Origin: Bdellovibrionales bacterium
GTDB taxonomy: Bacteria; Bdellovibrionota; Bdellovibrionia; Bdellovibrionales; UBA1609
Assembly: GCA_020630675.1 (NCBI GenBank)
Contig: JAHDIR010000011.1
Coordinates: 1-64,000 of the forward strand
Length of the DNA: 64,000 nucleotides
Direction: 5' to 3'
Positions 36,123-45,830 of this stretch are shown in pieces. Positions within the stretch are counted from its first letter, which is position 1, and each line of letters starts with the position of its first letter. The notes below the pieces were generated by a model. That model saw only the letters and a program-made list of their open reading frames with translations. It did no database searches and was not told the origin of the DNA. Made by a program: the position numbers and the translations under genes.

Positions 36123-37598
36123 ATGAAAAAACCAAAAAAATTTGATTACAATGTCGTCGTTATCGGAGCCGGTAGCGCCGGACTTGTGACTTCTTATATT
36201 GCCGCTATGCTAAAAGCTAAAGTCGCCTTAATAGAAAAACATAAGATGGGAGGCGATTGTCTCAACACCGGTTGCGTACCAAGCAAGGCTTTAATTCGCA
36301 CAGCAAAAATGCTTTCTTATGCCCGACGAGCGCAAGACTTTGGCTTGAATAAAATGGAAGCTGATTTTGACTTTGCTAAAGTTATGGACCGTGTTCAAAA
36401 TGTAATCGCTAAAATAGAACCCCATGATTCCGTTGAAAGATATAGCAGCCTTGGAGTGGAGTGTATTCAAGGAATGGCAAAAATTCTTTCTCCCTACGAG
36501 GTCAATGTTGGCGGCAAAACCCTTACTACACGCTCTATTGTAATCGCAACAGGAGCTCGCCCTTTTGTCCCTCCAATACCTGGGCTAGATAGTGTTGATT
36601 TTTTAACATCTGACAACATCTGGAACTTACGAAAACAACCCAAAACCATGGCTGTTCTTGGTGGAGGACCCATCGGTGCTGAACTCGCCCAATGCTTTCA
36701 AAGATTGGGCACCAAAGTCACTATGATTGAGCGCTCAGATCGCATTCTTCCTAGAGAAGACCAAGATGTTGCCGAAGAAGTCATTAAAAAATTTAAAAAA
36801 GAAGGCATGACCATTTTAGCCAATCATTCTGCGATATCCTTCAAAAAAGAAGGAGAACAAATTGCCATTGAAATGGAAAGCCATGGCCAAAAAACAACTC
36901 AAGTTTTTGATCAAGTGCTTTTAGCTATTGGGCGACAAGCTAATGTGAGTGGCTTTGGTGCCGAAGAATTGGGGCTAGAGCTTACAGAAAGAAAAACTTT
37001 TAAAAGTGATGAGTTTCTAAGAACAAATTATAAAAATATTTTTGTTTGCGGAGATGTCACTGGCCCCTATCAGTTCACCCATATGGCGGCTCACCACGCC
37101 TACTATGCCGCTGTGAACTCACTGTTCAGACCATTCACTTCTTTTATCCCTTCCCCATTCAATAAATCTTTAAAAGTCGACTACTCGGTAGTTCCTTGGG
37201 CCACTTACACAGACCCTGAAATTGCTACCGTTGGTTTAACAGAAACCACGGCCCAACAAAAAAACATTCCCTATGAGCTTACTAAATATGGCATTGATGA
37301 TTTAGACCGAGCGATTGCCGACAGCGAAGACCACGGTTTTGTAAAAGTTCTCACAGAACCCGGCAGTGATAAAATTTTGGGAGCAACAATTGTTGGTAAT
37401 CATGCCAGTGACTTAATTACTGAGTTCATTATGGCCATGAAACAAGGCTTTGGTTTAAATGCGATTTTAGGAACCATTCATATTTACCCAACAATGGCCG
37501 AAGCGAATAAGTTCTTAGCTGGACAGTGGAAACAAAAAAGAAAACCAGAAGGTGCTCTAAAGCTTTTAGGACGTTTTTTTAAATGGAGAAGAGGTTAA
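36123..37598 (+). CDS. FAD-dependent pyridine nucleotide-disulfide oxidoreductase (MerA-like)
   Basis: 491 residues. FAD-binding VVVIGAGSAG at residues 12-20, redox disulfide GGDCLNTGCVPSK (Cys46, Cys51), NAD(P)-binding VLGGGPIGAELA and FVCGDVTGPYQF. In place of the HxHPT active-site motif of lipoamide dehydrogenase it has HIYPTMAE, so the base next to Pro is Tyr; a different electron acceptor is likely. No MerA-type C-terminal Cys pair, so it is not expected to reduce mercury. Ribosome site AGGAG lies inside the end of the preceding gene; one transcriptional unit with the TVP38 protein. Confidence 0.9.
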   Translation: MKKPKKFDYNVVVIGAGSAGLVTSYIAAMLKAKVALIEKHKMGGDCLNTGCVPSKALIRTAKMLSYARRAQDFGLNKMEADFDFAKVMDRVQNVIAKIEPHDSVERYSSLGVECIQGMAKILSPYEVNVGGKTLTTRSIVIATGARPFVPPIPGLDSVDFLTSDNIWNLRKQPKTMAVLGGGPIGAELAQCFQRLGTKVTMIERSDRILPREDQDVAEEVIKKFKKEGMTILANHSAISFKKEGEQIAIEMESHGQKTTQVFDQVLLAIGRQANVSGFGAEELGLELTERKTFKSDEFLRTNYKNIFVCGDVTGPYQFTHMAAHHAYYAAVNSLFRPFTSFIPSPFNKSLKVDYSVVPWATYTDPEIATVGLTETTAQQKNIPYELTKYGIDDLDRAIADSEDHGFVKVLTEPGSDKILGATIVGNHASDLITEFIMAMKQGFGLNAILGTIHIYPTMAEANKFLAGQWKQKRKPEGALKLLGRFFKWRRG

Positions 37599-37801
37599 AG
37601 CCGTCGCCCATAAGGCTCGATATTGGTCTAGAAAAGTAGCTTTCAAGACAGAGAACCCTCCCTTGTTCTTTTGACTTTCGTCGATATGCAACCCGACTAA
37701 AACCAAGCAAGGCAGGCCCTCTCATTGAATCCTCCACAGTTATGAAAAACAATAATTTTGTTTTAAACGAAAAGTTTCAAATGTTTATAACTATTTTCAT
37801 C

Positions 37802-37830
37802 TTGAAGGCAAAATTTAAATTACCTATCAT
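37802..37830 (+). promoter_or_regulatory. Promoter of the 37873 lipoprotein gene
   Basis: TTGAAG, exactly 17 bases, TATCAT: a good sigma-70 type promoter 43 bases ahead of the ATG. Confidence 0.65.
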
Positions 37831-37872
37831 AACTTTTGTAAAGAGAGGATTTTCATCAACTTAGGAGGTACT

Positions 37873-38250
37873 ATGAAAGCTCTATTGATAATGTTAACAA
37901 TTGCCGGACTTGCTGTTTCTTGCTCTTCCAACAAGAAAAGCGAAACTATGAAAGATGCTAAAGATCAAGCTGTTCAAGCTATGGATGGAGCTAAAGACAA
38001 AGCGGCAAAAGCCACTGAAAAAGCGATGACTCCATCGGAAAGCACAGTTATGAAAATGGAGTGTAAGCTTGGAAAAGACTCTCGCGGTCTGAGCGTTGAT
38101 AAGAATGGAGCTTCTGGCTGCGTTGTGAACTACACAAAAAATGGCGAGACTAAGCAAGTTGGAAAATCTGCTGTTGGCCATACTTACTGTAAAGAACTCG
38201 CCAACAGAATTGCAACAAACTTAAAAAATGCTGGTTTTGAGTGTCAGTAA
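37873..38250 (+). CDS. Small lipoprotein
   Basis: 125 residues with lipobox LAVSC at residue 17. After it comes an Ala/Lys-rich helix (KDAKDQAVQAMDGAKDKAAKATEKA) in the manner of Lpp-like spacers, then a compact domain with four cysteines (MECKLG, SGCVVNY, TYCKEL, FECQ end) likely forming two disulfides. No family recognised. AGGAGG ribosome site, a clear promoter and a double terminator mark a single, well-expressed gene. Confidence 0.88.
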   Translation: MKALLIMLTIAGLAVSCSSNKKSETMKDAKDQAVQAMDGAKDKAAKATEKAMTPSESTVMKMECKLGKDSRGLSVDKNGASGCVVNYTKNGETKQVGKSAVGHTYCKELANRIATNLKNAGFECQ

Positions 38251-38262
38251 ATCACAAACACT

Positions 38263-38292
38263 AAAAGCTAAAATCTTCCTTTTTAGCTTTTT
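38263..38292 (+). terminator. Terminator of the 37873 lipoprotein gene
   Basis: AAAAGCTAAAA / TTTTAGCTTTT stem with short loop, followed by T residues, 13 bases after the stop. Confidence 0.7.
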
Positions 38293-38305
38293 AATTTATT
38301 TATCA

Positions 38306-38340
38306 AAAAAATACCTCTGATCACATCAGAGGTATTTTTT
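38306..38340. terminator. Bidirectional terminator
   Basis: AAAAAATACCTCTGAT pairs perfectly with ATCAGAGGTATTTTTT around a three-base loop: 16 base pairs with T-runs on both strands. Serves the plus-strand lipoprotein and the minus-strand 38391 gene. Confidence 0.92.
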
Positions 38341-38390
38341 TATAACAATCCAATTTGTTAAATCTTATATTGCTATGGCTCTAAAAAATC

Positions 38391-38945
38391 TCAAAAAGCC
38401 AAACCCATACCTAAACCATAAGTTAAAAAACCATTTCCACCAACTGAGTAAACCCCACCTTCCAAACGAAAGTATAACCCTTGTTTTCTCATAGGAAACC
38501 AAGACATACTCAACCCATATCGAACCGCAAAGGTATCTAGCTGCAAGACTCCTTGAGGGTTTTTGAACTGAGCCTTGGCCGTCGTAAGGTACAAAGAGGT
38601 GTTGATTGGTCTTTTCATTCCTTTTCTAATGAAGTCCTGCATTCGTCCATTAATAAAAAAGAAACCAGGAAGCTCCACACGCAAGCCTAAACCGTACTCT
38701 GTGCGCTGACTATCGGGGGCCAAAGACGCAAATAAAAATCCTTTAAAAATTCTTTGAAGTCTTAATCCAGCCTCTAAGTCAATACTAGATGCAACTTCAA
38801 CATCAGCCCCCTCTCCCAACCGAACATCATCGTACTGAGTGTAAGCGACACTTAAATGAAAACTGTCTTTTTTATATTTATAAGCCCGCGCTTGAACACT
38901 AAAAGCGAAAACAAAGATAAACAAAAAAAGCTTAGTTAGCTTCAA
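38391..38945 (-). CDS. Predicted outer-membrane barrel protein
   Basis: 184 residues from a TTG at 38945, placed there because GGAG lies nine bases upstream; the track start (TTG at 38960) overlaps that ribosome site. The signal peptide then reads MKLTKLFLFIFVFAFSVQARA. The rest alternates amphipathic strands and ends ...YGLGMGLAF, typical of a small outer-membrane barrel. No family name. Confidence 0.75.
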   Translation of the reverse strand: MKLTKLFLFIFVFAFSVQARAYKYKKDSFHLSVAYTQYDDVRLGEGADVEVASSIDLEAGLRLQRIFKGFLFASLAPDSQRTEYGLGLRVELPGFFFINGRMQDFIRKGMKRPINTSLYLTTAKAQFKNPQGVLQLDTFAVRYGLSMSWFPMRKQGLYFRLEGGVYSVGGNGFLTYGLGMGLAF

Positions 38946-39201
38946 TGATGAAAACTCCAAAAGGAAGCGAGTTTTAAAAAGTCATAAAACATTTTAAAAC
39001 TCAAAAAAAATTAATTTTGTCACTCTGTGCTTATCGGAGAGAACATTAAAATCATTGAAGAAAAATGATTTTTTAATAAAAAATTTAAAGCATAAAATAA
39101 AAAACTCAAGACGAAAGCCAAGAGAGAAGCATACAAGGCCAGACGTATGCCCTAGGGAATCTAGAACATTTACTCACCAAGGGAACAAAGCTTTGTAAAA
39201 A

Positions 39202-40101
39202 CTACGAATCTTTTGAAAGATTTACCTGCAATGGTTTGTCGGTAAACATATGTATATCGCGCTGAGGAAAGGCGATGACAATTTCTTTTTCTCTAAAGAT
39301 ATCAGAGATACGATGGCGCACTTCACTTTCCACTCGAAACCTCTGCAAAGGATCATAAAGTTTAATCCAAAAATAAAGGTCAAAGTCTAAACTATTGGCC
39401 CCAAAGTCAGAGAAAAAGACAATCGGCTCAGGAAACTTTAAAACTTTTTCAATTCCCTTTAAGGACTCAAGCAAGGTTTGCTCAACCAAGCGAGTATCAG
39501 TGCCGTAGGCCGCCCCGACTTTAATATCTAAACGAACAACATCGTCAGACAAGGTCCAATTTAAAACATTACGTTCAAGAAAAGAACTGTTGGGAACCAC
39601 CATATGAGTATTGTTCATTGTTTTAATACGAGTACTTCTTGGGCCAATATGCTCTACTCGCCCCGTCATCCCTTCGAGCTCGACAATATCACCCATTTTA
39701 ATCGGACGCTCAATCATCATCACCAAGCCACTAATAAAGTTATTAACTATATTTTGAGACCCTAAACCAACCCCTAAAGCTAAAGCCCCCCCAAGAACTG
39801 TAAAAATTGTAATGGGTATATTAAGCAACCTAAGAATAAACAGGGTTAAAATTATGAGTAAAAAATAGAAGATAATCGTCCGTAAAGTGTGCCTTAAAGA
39901 AGTATCTATATCTAAACGAGTTAACAGCTTTTTTTCAATTTCACGACTCAAACTTCGGCACAAAAAATAACCCATAATCATTAAAGTGATGCCTTTAACA
40001 ATTTTACCGACGGTTATTGGGTAATTATCCACGCTGGTTATATGAAATGCCCAAATGTCCCGCAGCCACTCTACAATGTTTATATCTATAAAATTTTCCA
40101 T
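39202..40101 (-). CDS. MscS-family mechanosensitive channel
   Basis: 299 residues. Three N-terminal membrane helices, the last (VLGGALALGVGLGSQNIVNNFISG) being the pore-lining helix with the Gly/Ala pattern of MscS; then the cytoplasmic beta domain (GDIVELEGMTGRVEHIGPRSTRIKT, with conserved PNS) and the alpha/beta vestibule. Releases solutes on hypo-osmotic shock (family knowledge). GGGAG ahead of the ATG. Stands alone. Confidence 0.93.
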   Translation of the reverse strand: MENFIDINIVEWLRDIWAFHITSVDNYPITVGKIVKGITLMIMGYFLCRSLSREIEKKLLTRLDIDTSLRHTLRTIIFYFLLIILTLFILRLLNIPITIFTVLGGALALGVGLGSQNIVNNFISGLVMMIERPIKMGDIVELEGMTGRVEHIGPRSTRIKTMNNTHMVVPNSSFLERNVLNWTLSDDVVRLDIKVGAAYGTDTRLVEQTLLESLKGIEKVLKFPEPIVFFSDFGANSLDFDLYFWIKLYDPLQRFRVESEVRHRISDIFREKEIVIAFPQRDIHMFTDKPLQVNLSKDS

Positions 40102-40321
40102 ACCTACTCCCAGGATGACTTAGGTAGAGACTCATAGCAAGTCCAGGCCTTAATGAAGCTTTGCATAAAAACAAACACAAGGGCAAGAAATCACAAGAGA
40201 AATCTGCAGTTTTTCCGATAATAATGTTAGCCTAAATACATATTTTTTGTAATAACAAACAACTCATTTTTTAAGGGTGGTCACAACGGCCCTTGCGCAA
40301 GAAAACAACTGAGGATTTTTA

Positions 40322-43060
40322 GTGGATAAATTTAACTATTTAAACCGAGACAACCTAGAGTATATTGAAAGTGAATTCCAAAACTATCTGGCCGACCCCA
40401 CCAGTATAAACCCTGAATGGAAACACTTTTTTGAAGGCATAGAATTTGCCAACAACTTTAATTCTGAAGCCGGTGCTGCCGGAAGCATTTCCAGCAAAGA
40501 AATCGATGTTTACAACTTAATCAGATACTATCAAGATTACGGTCACCTTAAAGCTCAACTTGATCCTCTTAACTTAGCTCGCCCCCAAGGCACAGATTTC
40601 GACCTCAGTAACTTTAACCTCCAAGAGTCAGATCTAAAGAGTAAATTTCAAGTGGCGGCTCTTATTGACATGAAAGGGGCCACTCTAGCTGAGATGGTCG
40701 CACACCTAGAAAAAATTTACTGTGGCACCTTAGCTGTACAAGTCTCTGGTTGCGAGCCTGAAATTCGTGAGTGGTTTTTAAAAGAACTGGAGTCGGGAAG
40801 CCCTGAGTTTACTCTTGATGATGATAAAAGAAAGGCCATTTTTAAGTCTGTTGTAAAAACAGAAACCCTTGAGAAATTTATTCACACTAGATACGTGGGA
40901 ACTAAGAGATTTTCCGTCGAAGGTGGAGATGCCTTGTTACCTATGCTTGAACACTGTGTCGATGTAGGAACCAAACATAAAATCAAAGAACTTGTCATCG
41001 GCATGGCCCATCGTGGCCGAATCAATGTTCTTGCCAACTTCATGAATAAAGCCCTAGCTATTACTTTTTCTGACTTTGACGGGACCATTATCGACAACAA
41101 TGGAATGGACGGCGATGTTAAGTACCATATGGGGTATTCTGCCGACAAAAATACTGAACATGGTGACTGCCATATTTCTTTAGCGTTCAACCCTAGCCAC
41201 CTTGAAAGCGTTGATCCCGTTGCCTTGGGCATGACTCGCGCCAAACAAAGACGCCACCAAGACACTGAGTCTCGTGAAAAAGTTATGCCCATTCTTATTC
41301 ATGGCGACGCTGCTTTCATTGGACAAGGTGTGGTGAGTGAAACCTTACAGCTTTCTCAGCTCGAAGGTTATACTGTAGGTGGTAGTTTACACATCATCGT
41401 TAACAATCAAGTGGGCTTTACAACAAACCCCGAAGACAGTCGCTCTACCCGTTACAGCTCTGACATGGCTAGAGTGATCAAGGCTCCTGTCATAATGGTC
41501 AACGGAGACGACGTGGAAGCTTGCTTAAGAGCCATGAATATTGCTGTTCGCTTCCGCCAGGAGTTTCATCAAGATGTGGTGATCGACCTTATCTGTTATC
41601 GAAGGTATGGACACAACGAAGGGGATGAGCCAAGCTTCACCCAACCAGAAATGTACAAAACTATAAAAAAACATCCAACTCTCAATACTATTTATTCTGA
41701 AAAGTTAATTTCTCAAAATATAATCACCCGAGACGAAGCTAAGGGTTTTTATCAAGAAAAAATTGATAACTTACAGGCTATTCTTGATGAAGTGAGAAAA
41801 CAACCCGCCGAGCTTAAGCCAGATGTTTTCAATGGCTTATGGGAAGGCTTAAAACAAGGCGGAGAAGAAGATATTCTAAAGCCTTCTAATACTGCCGTGA
41901 ACAAAGAAGAACTCATCAAAGCCAGCCAAGCCCTGACTCAAGTTCCCGAAAACTTTAATATCAATAAAAAAGTAAACCGCTTGATTGGTCAGCGCGAAAA
42001 AATGATGAGCGAAAATAAAATTGACTGGGGAATGGCCGAGCTTCTTTCTTACGCCAGCTTAAGATCTGAAGGCGTGCCAGTGCGTATCACCGGACAGGAT
42101 TGCAAACGAGGAACTTTCAGTCACCGTCACGCCGTTTACTTTGATCAAGAAACAGGCAATGAACACTGCCCCCTTTCTACGATCAACCCTGAACAAGGTG
42201 AGTTTTGTATCTATAATAGTCCTTTGTCTGAAATGGCTGTTTTGGGTTACGAATACGGAAACTCAATCAGTGACCCTACTTTTTTAACAATTTGGGAAGC
42301 TCAGTTCGGTGACTTTGCCAACGGCGCTCAAATTATTATTGACCAGTTCTTAACTAGTGGTGAGCAAAAGTGGTCTAGGCACACCGGACTCACACTATTA
42401 TTACCTCATGGCTACGCGGGACAAGGCCCTGAACACTCCAGTGCCCGTATGGAACGTTTTTTACAAATGTGCGCTCAAGCCAATATGCAAGTTTGCAACA
42501 TAACAACCCCAGCCAATATTTTCCACGCCCTCAGAAGACAGGTAAAAAGAGATTTTCGTAAACCTCTTGTTGTTATGTCTCCAAAATCTTTACTGCGCCA
42601 CCCAAAGGTGCACTCAACTATAGAAGAGCTTTCCGAAGGACGCTTTCAAGAAATTCTTGCCGACCCAAAAGCCAGCTCTCCTGAAGATGTTAAAAAACTT
42701 ATTTTGTGCTCTGGTAAACTTTATTATGAGCTCGATCAATACAGAGAAGATAATAATATTGGTGCAAACACTAGCATCATGAGGCTTGAACAAATTTACC
42801 CATTCGCCAAAGCTCAACTGGCATCCTACCTAAACAGCTTTACACAACTCAAAAGTATTGTTTGGGCTCAAGAGGAACCTAAAAACATGGGCGCTTACTC
42901 ATTCATCGCTCCTTGCTTACGTGAGCTTTGTGACGAAATAGGGCTAAAGAAAGTTGATATTGAATACGTCGGAAGAACCCGCCGCGCTAGTCCTGCGACA
43001 GGCTCCCCTCGTGCTCACAAAAAAGAACAAGACGATATTATTAATGGATGTTTTAAGTAA
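40322..43060 (+). CDS. sucA: 2-oxoglutarate dehydrogenase E1 component
   Basis: 912 residues, starting at GTG with GAGGA seven bases upstream. Thiamine-diphosphate enzyme that decarboxylates 2-oxoglutarate and passes the succinyl group to E2. The N-terminus (NLEYIESEFQNYLADPTSIN) is the E2-binding arm; MAHRGRINVLANFMNK, SHLESVDPVALGMTRAKQ, GDAAFIGQGVV...NNQVGFTT (cofactor/metal site) and RRYGHNEGDEPSFTQP are all family hallmarks. First gene of sucA-sucB-lpd, 51 bases before sucB. Confidence 0.97.
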   Translation: MDKFNYLNRDNLEYIESEFQNYLADPTSINPEWKHFFEGIEFANNFNSEAGAAGSISSKEIDVYNLIRYYQDYGHLKAQLDPLNLARPQGTDFDLSNFNLQESDLKSKFQVAALIDMKGATLAEMVAHLEKIYCGTLAVQVSGCEPEIREWFLKELESGSPEFTLDDDKRKAIFKSVVKTETLEKFIHTRYVGTKRFSVEGGDALLPMLEHCVDVGTKHKIKELVIGMAHRGRINVLANFMNKALAITFSDFDGTIIDNNGMDGDVKYHMGYSADKNTEHGDCHISLAFNPSHLESVDPVALGMTRAKQRRHQDTESREKVMPILIHGDAAFIGQGVVSETLQLSQLEGYTVGGSLHIIVNNQVGFTTNPEDSRSTRYSSDMARVIKAPVIMVNGDDVEACLRAMNIAVRFRQEFHQDVVIDLICYRRYGHNEGDEPSFTQPEMYKTIKKHPTLNTIYSEKLISQNIITRDEAKGFYQEKIDNLQAILDEVRKQPAELKPDVFNGLWEGLKQGGEEDILKPSNTAVNKEELIKASQALTQVPENFNINKKVNRLIGQREKMMSENKIDWGMAELLSYASLRSEGVPVRITGQDCKRGTFSHRHAVYFDQETGNEHCPLSTINPEQGEFCIYNSPLSEMAVLGYEYGNSISDPTFLTIWEAQFGDFANGAQIIIDQFLTSGEQKWSRHTGLTLLLPHGYAGQGPEHSSARMERFLQMCAQANMQVCNITTPANIFHALRRQVKRDFRKPLVVMSPKSLLRHPKVHSTIEELSEGRFQEILADPKASSPEDVKKLILCSGKLYYELDQYREDNNIGANTSIMRLEQIYPFAKAQLASYLNSFTQLKSIVWAQEEPKNMGAYSFIAPCLRELCDEIGLKKVDIEYVGRTRRASPATGSPRAHKKEQDDIINGCFK

Positions 43061-43111
43061 TTTTTAATGTAACAAAATTAATTTTTGTGAAAAACAAAAG
43101 AGGTATTAGCC

Positions 43112-44335
43112 GTGAAAGCTGAAATAAAAGTTCCTGCCGTAGGAGAGTCTGTCACTGAAGCCACTGTGGCCGAATGGAATAAGCAAAGTGGTGATTATGT
43201 TCAAAGAGACGAGGTTCTTCTCTCTTTAGAAACCGACAAAGCCAGTGTTGAGATCGTGGCCGAGCACGCCGGAGCTCTAGAAATTTCTGTTGAAGAAGGT
43301 GATGTCGTCGGCATAGGTACTATTTTAGGTAAAATTGACACTGAAGCCGCAGCACCAGCTGCAAGCAGTGATTCCAATACAGCCTCAAGCCCAACCCCTA
43401 TGGCGGCAGCCACACCGACTTCAGGCAAAGATGCTTCTGAACATTTAAGCCCTGCGGTTAGAAAAATCATGGCCGAAAAAAACCTTTCCCCATCCCAAGT
43501 GAGTGGTAGCGGAAAAGATCAACGCATCACAAAGGCCGACGCTCTTGGTGCTTCAGCCCCGGCCCAGCAAAGCTCAACTCCCACACCTGAAAAAACTGCG
43601 GCCCCTGGGTTACCACAGATTAACTCAAACATAGAAGCCGAAGTGACTCGCACGAAAATGTCTACACTTCGCAAAACTATTGCTAAGCGCTTAGTAGAGG
43701 CTCAACAAACAGCCGCAATACTGACTACATTTAATGAAATTGATATGACAGCCGCTAAGGCTTTACGAGCAAAGTACAAAGAGAGCTTTAAAGAAAGACA
43801 TGGAATTAATTTAGGCTTTATGGGCTTATTTGTTAAAGCTACTTGTGCTGCTTTAAAAGAGTACCCTCTAGTCAATGGAAGCATTGAAGGCAATGAATTC
43901 ATAACCCGTAATTTTGTGAATATGGGAATTGCCGTTAGCACACCTAAAGGGTTAATGGTTCCTGTTATAAAACATGCTGACAAAATGAGTTTAGCTGAAA
44001 TCGAACTTAGCATTCGACATTATGCCATTAAAGCTCGTGATGGAAAAATCTCTATTGATGACCTCAGTGGCGGCTCTTTTACTATTAGCAACGGTGGTGT
44101 GTTCGGCTCACTCATGTCCACTCCTATCCTTAACCCTCCTCAAAGTGGTATCTTAGGTTTACATAAAATTGAAGATCGTCCTATGGCGGTGAACGGACAA
44201 GTTGTGGTGCGCCCTATGATGTATGTGGCTCTTTCCTATGACCACAGAATTATCGATGGTAAACAATCTGTTGGCTTTCTTGTCAAAATCAAAGAGGGCC
44301 TAGAAGATCCCGCTAGATTACTCTTAGACGTCTAA
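43112..44335 (+). CDS. sucB: Dihydrolipoyllysine-residue succinyltransferase (E2)
   Basis: 407 residues, GTG start after AGAGG. Order of domains: lipoyl domain with ETDKASVE (Lys43 lipoylated), Ala/Pro-rich linker, peripheral subunit-binding domain ([19 protein letters not shown]), second linker, and catalytic core from about residue 180 with [15 protein letters not shown] (catalytic His). A single lipoyl domain, as usual for SucB. Middle gene of the operon. Confidence 0.97.
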   Translation: MKAEIKVPAVGESVTEATVAEWNKQSGDYVQRDEVLLSLETDKASVEIVAEHAGALEISVEEGDVVGIGTILGKIDTEAAAPAASSDSNTASSPTPMAAATPTSGKDASEHLSPAVRKIMAEKNLSPSQVSGSGKDQRITKADALGASAPAQQSSTPTPEKTAAPGLPQINSNIEAEVTRTKMSTLRKTIAKRLVEAQQTAAILTTFNEIDMTAAKALRAKYKESFKERHGINLGFMGLFVKATCAALKEYPLVNGSIEGNEFITRNFVNMGIAVSTPKGLMVPVIKHADKMSLAEIELSIRHYAIKARDGKISIDDLSGGSFTISNGGVFGSLMSTPILNPPQSGILGLHKIEDRPMAVNGQVVVRPMMYVALSYDHRIIDGKQSVGFLVKIKEGLEDPARLLLDV

Positions 44336-44356
44336 ACAACAAAAAAGGAACTCGTT

Positions 44357-45763
44357 ATGTCTCAACAAGAATTTGATTTAATTATTATTGGCTCTGGCCC
44401 TGCCGGCTATGTGGGCGCTGTAAAAGCCAGCCAGCTCGGACTAAAAACTGCGATTGTCGAAAAAGACAAAACCTTAGGGGGCACTTGCTTGAATGTCGGC
44501 TGCATTCCTTCGAAGGCTCTTTTGGAGTCCAGCGAACACTTTTTACAGGCCAATCACGCCCTGAGCGAACATGGCGTGGAGCTAAAAGGAGTGTCCTTAA
44601 ATTTAGACAACCTTATGAAAAGAAAAAACAAAGTCGTTAAAGAGCTCACTGACGGCGTGGACTATTTAATGAATAAAAATAAAGTAGAAAAACTCTCTGG
44701 CTGGGGCGAAATTATCTCTGCCAACGAAGTACAAGTGACCCAAGGTAAAGATAAAAAAGTTTATAAAACTAAAAATATTATGTTGGCCACAGGCAGTGTT
44801 CCCAACTCTTTACCTGGGCTTGAGTACAATGGAACCACCATAGTTTCCTCTAACGAAGCGATTGCTTTACCTAAAGTTCCCAAAAGATTTTTAGTGATCG
44901 GAGCTGGGGCTATTGGCTTAGAAATGGCTTCTGTATGGAGCCGCCTAGGAAGTGACGTCACCGTTATCGAATATGCTGATAAAATTTGTGGCCCCATGGA
45001 CAAAGGCATGAGCAAAAGAGTTCTTGGTGTTCTTAAAAAACAAGGGCTCAAATTTGTTATGAGTGCCAAAGTGACTGGAGCTAAAACGTCTAAATCTGGA
45101 GTTGAACTTTCCTACGAAAACTTAAAAGATAACTCTGCCCAAACTATTGAAGGCGATGTCGTGTTAGTGGCCGCCGGCAGAATTCCTTTTTCTGAAAATT
45201 TAGGCCTTGAAAAAATGGGAATTGAAAAAGACCCTCGTGGTTTTGTTATTGTCGATAAACACTTTAGAACTAAACACCCTAACATTTATGCCGTTGGCGA
45301 CTTAATTCCTGGCCCAATGCTGGCCCATAAAGCCGAAGAAGAGGCCGTAGCCGTCGCAGAAATCATTGCCGGCCAATCGGGTCATGTAAACTACCTTACA
45401 GTGCCCTCTATTATTTACACTGACCCTGAAGTGGCCAGCGTCGGTTACACCGAAGAAGAGCTTAAGGCGCAAAACATACCTTATAAGGCCGGAAGCTTTC
45501 CTTTTTCAGCCAACGGTCGCGCAAAAGCCATAGGCAACACTGATGGACAAGTCAAAATCTTAGCCCACAAAGAATCAGACCAGATTTTAGGTGCCCATAT
45601 TTTTGGCCCAAGAGCTGGTGACTTACTCAGTGAAGTTGTGGTTTGTATGGAGTTTGGCGGAAGCGCTGAAGACCTTGCTCGAAGCTTTCACGCTCACCCG
45701 ACATTAAGTGAGGTGGTGCGAGAAGCCGCCCTAAACGTCGATAAATTAGCTCGACAAATGTAA
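44357..45763 (+). CDS. lpd: Dihydrolipoyl dehydrogenase (E3)
   Basis: 468 residues. FAD site IIIGSGPAGYVGA, redox pair GGTCLNVGCIPSK (Cys44, Cys49), NAD site VIGAGAIGLEM, and C-terminal SFHAHPTLSE with the active-site His. Reoxidises the lipoyl arm of SucB. AAGGAA before the ATG, 21 bases after sucB; last gene of the operon. No strong terminator follows; only the hairpin at 45808-45829. Confidence 0.97.
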   Translation: MSQQEFDLIIIGSGPAGYVGAVKASQLGLKTAIVEKDKTLGGTCLNVGCIPSKALLESSEHFLQANHALSEHGVELKGVSLNLDNLMKRKNKVVKELTDGVDYLMNKNKVEKLSGWGEIISANEVQVTQGKDKKVYKTKNIMLATGSVPNSLPGLEYNGTTIVSSNEAIALPKVPKRFLVIGAGAIGLEMASVWSRLGSDVTVIEYADKICGPMDKGMSKRVLGVLKKQGLKFVMSAKVTGAKTSKSGVELSYENLKDNSAQTIEGDVVLVAAGRIPFSENLGLEKMGIEKDPRGFVIVDKHFRTKHPNIYAVGDLIPGPMLAHKAEEEAVAVAEIIAGQSGHVNYLTVPSIIYTDPEVASVGYTEEELKAQNIPYKAGSFPFSANGRAKAIGNTDGQVKILAHKESDQILGAHIFGPRAGDLLSEVVVCMEFGGSAEDLARSFHAHPTLSEVVREAALNVDKLARQM

Positions 45764-45807
45764 AACCATCCTTTGGTCTATATTTAAAGTAAAAAATGGT
45801 ATAAACC

Positions 45808-45829
45808 CCCTATTTTTTAGAAAATAGGG
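45808..45829 (+). promoter_or_regulatory. Hairpin covering the ribosome site of the 45831 gene
   Basis: CCCTATTTT-TTAG-AAAATAGGG, nine perfect base pairs, ending one base before the ATG and including the only Shine-Dalgarno-like bases (AGGG). Could repress translation, or be a weak terminator of sucAB-lpd (no T-run follows). Confidence 0.5.
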
Positions 45830-45830
45830 A

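Noticed and set aside
36123-37598. Mercuric reductase
   Set aside because: Lacks the C-terminal Cys pair and N-terminal HMA domain, and no mer genes are nearby; the TVP38 neighbour points to the other group.
40882-41292. 136-residue minus-strand ORF opposite sucA
   Set aside because: Antisense shadow of a strongly conserved gene.
43702-44013. 103-residue minus-strand ORF opposite sucB, and the similar ORF opposite lpd
   Set aside because: Antisense shadows; no ribosome site and the sense genes are certain.
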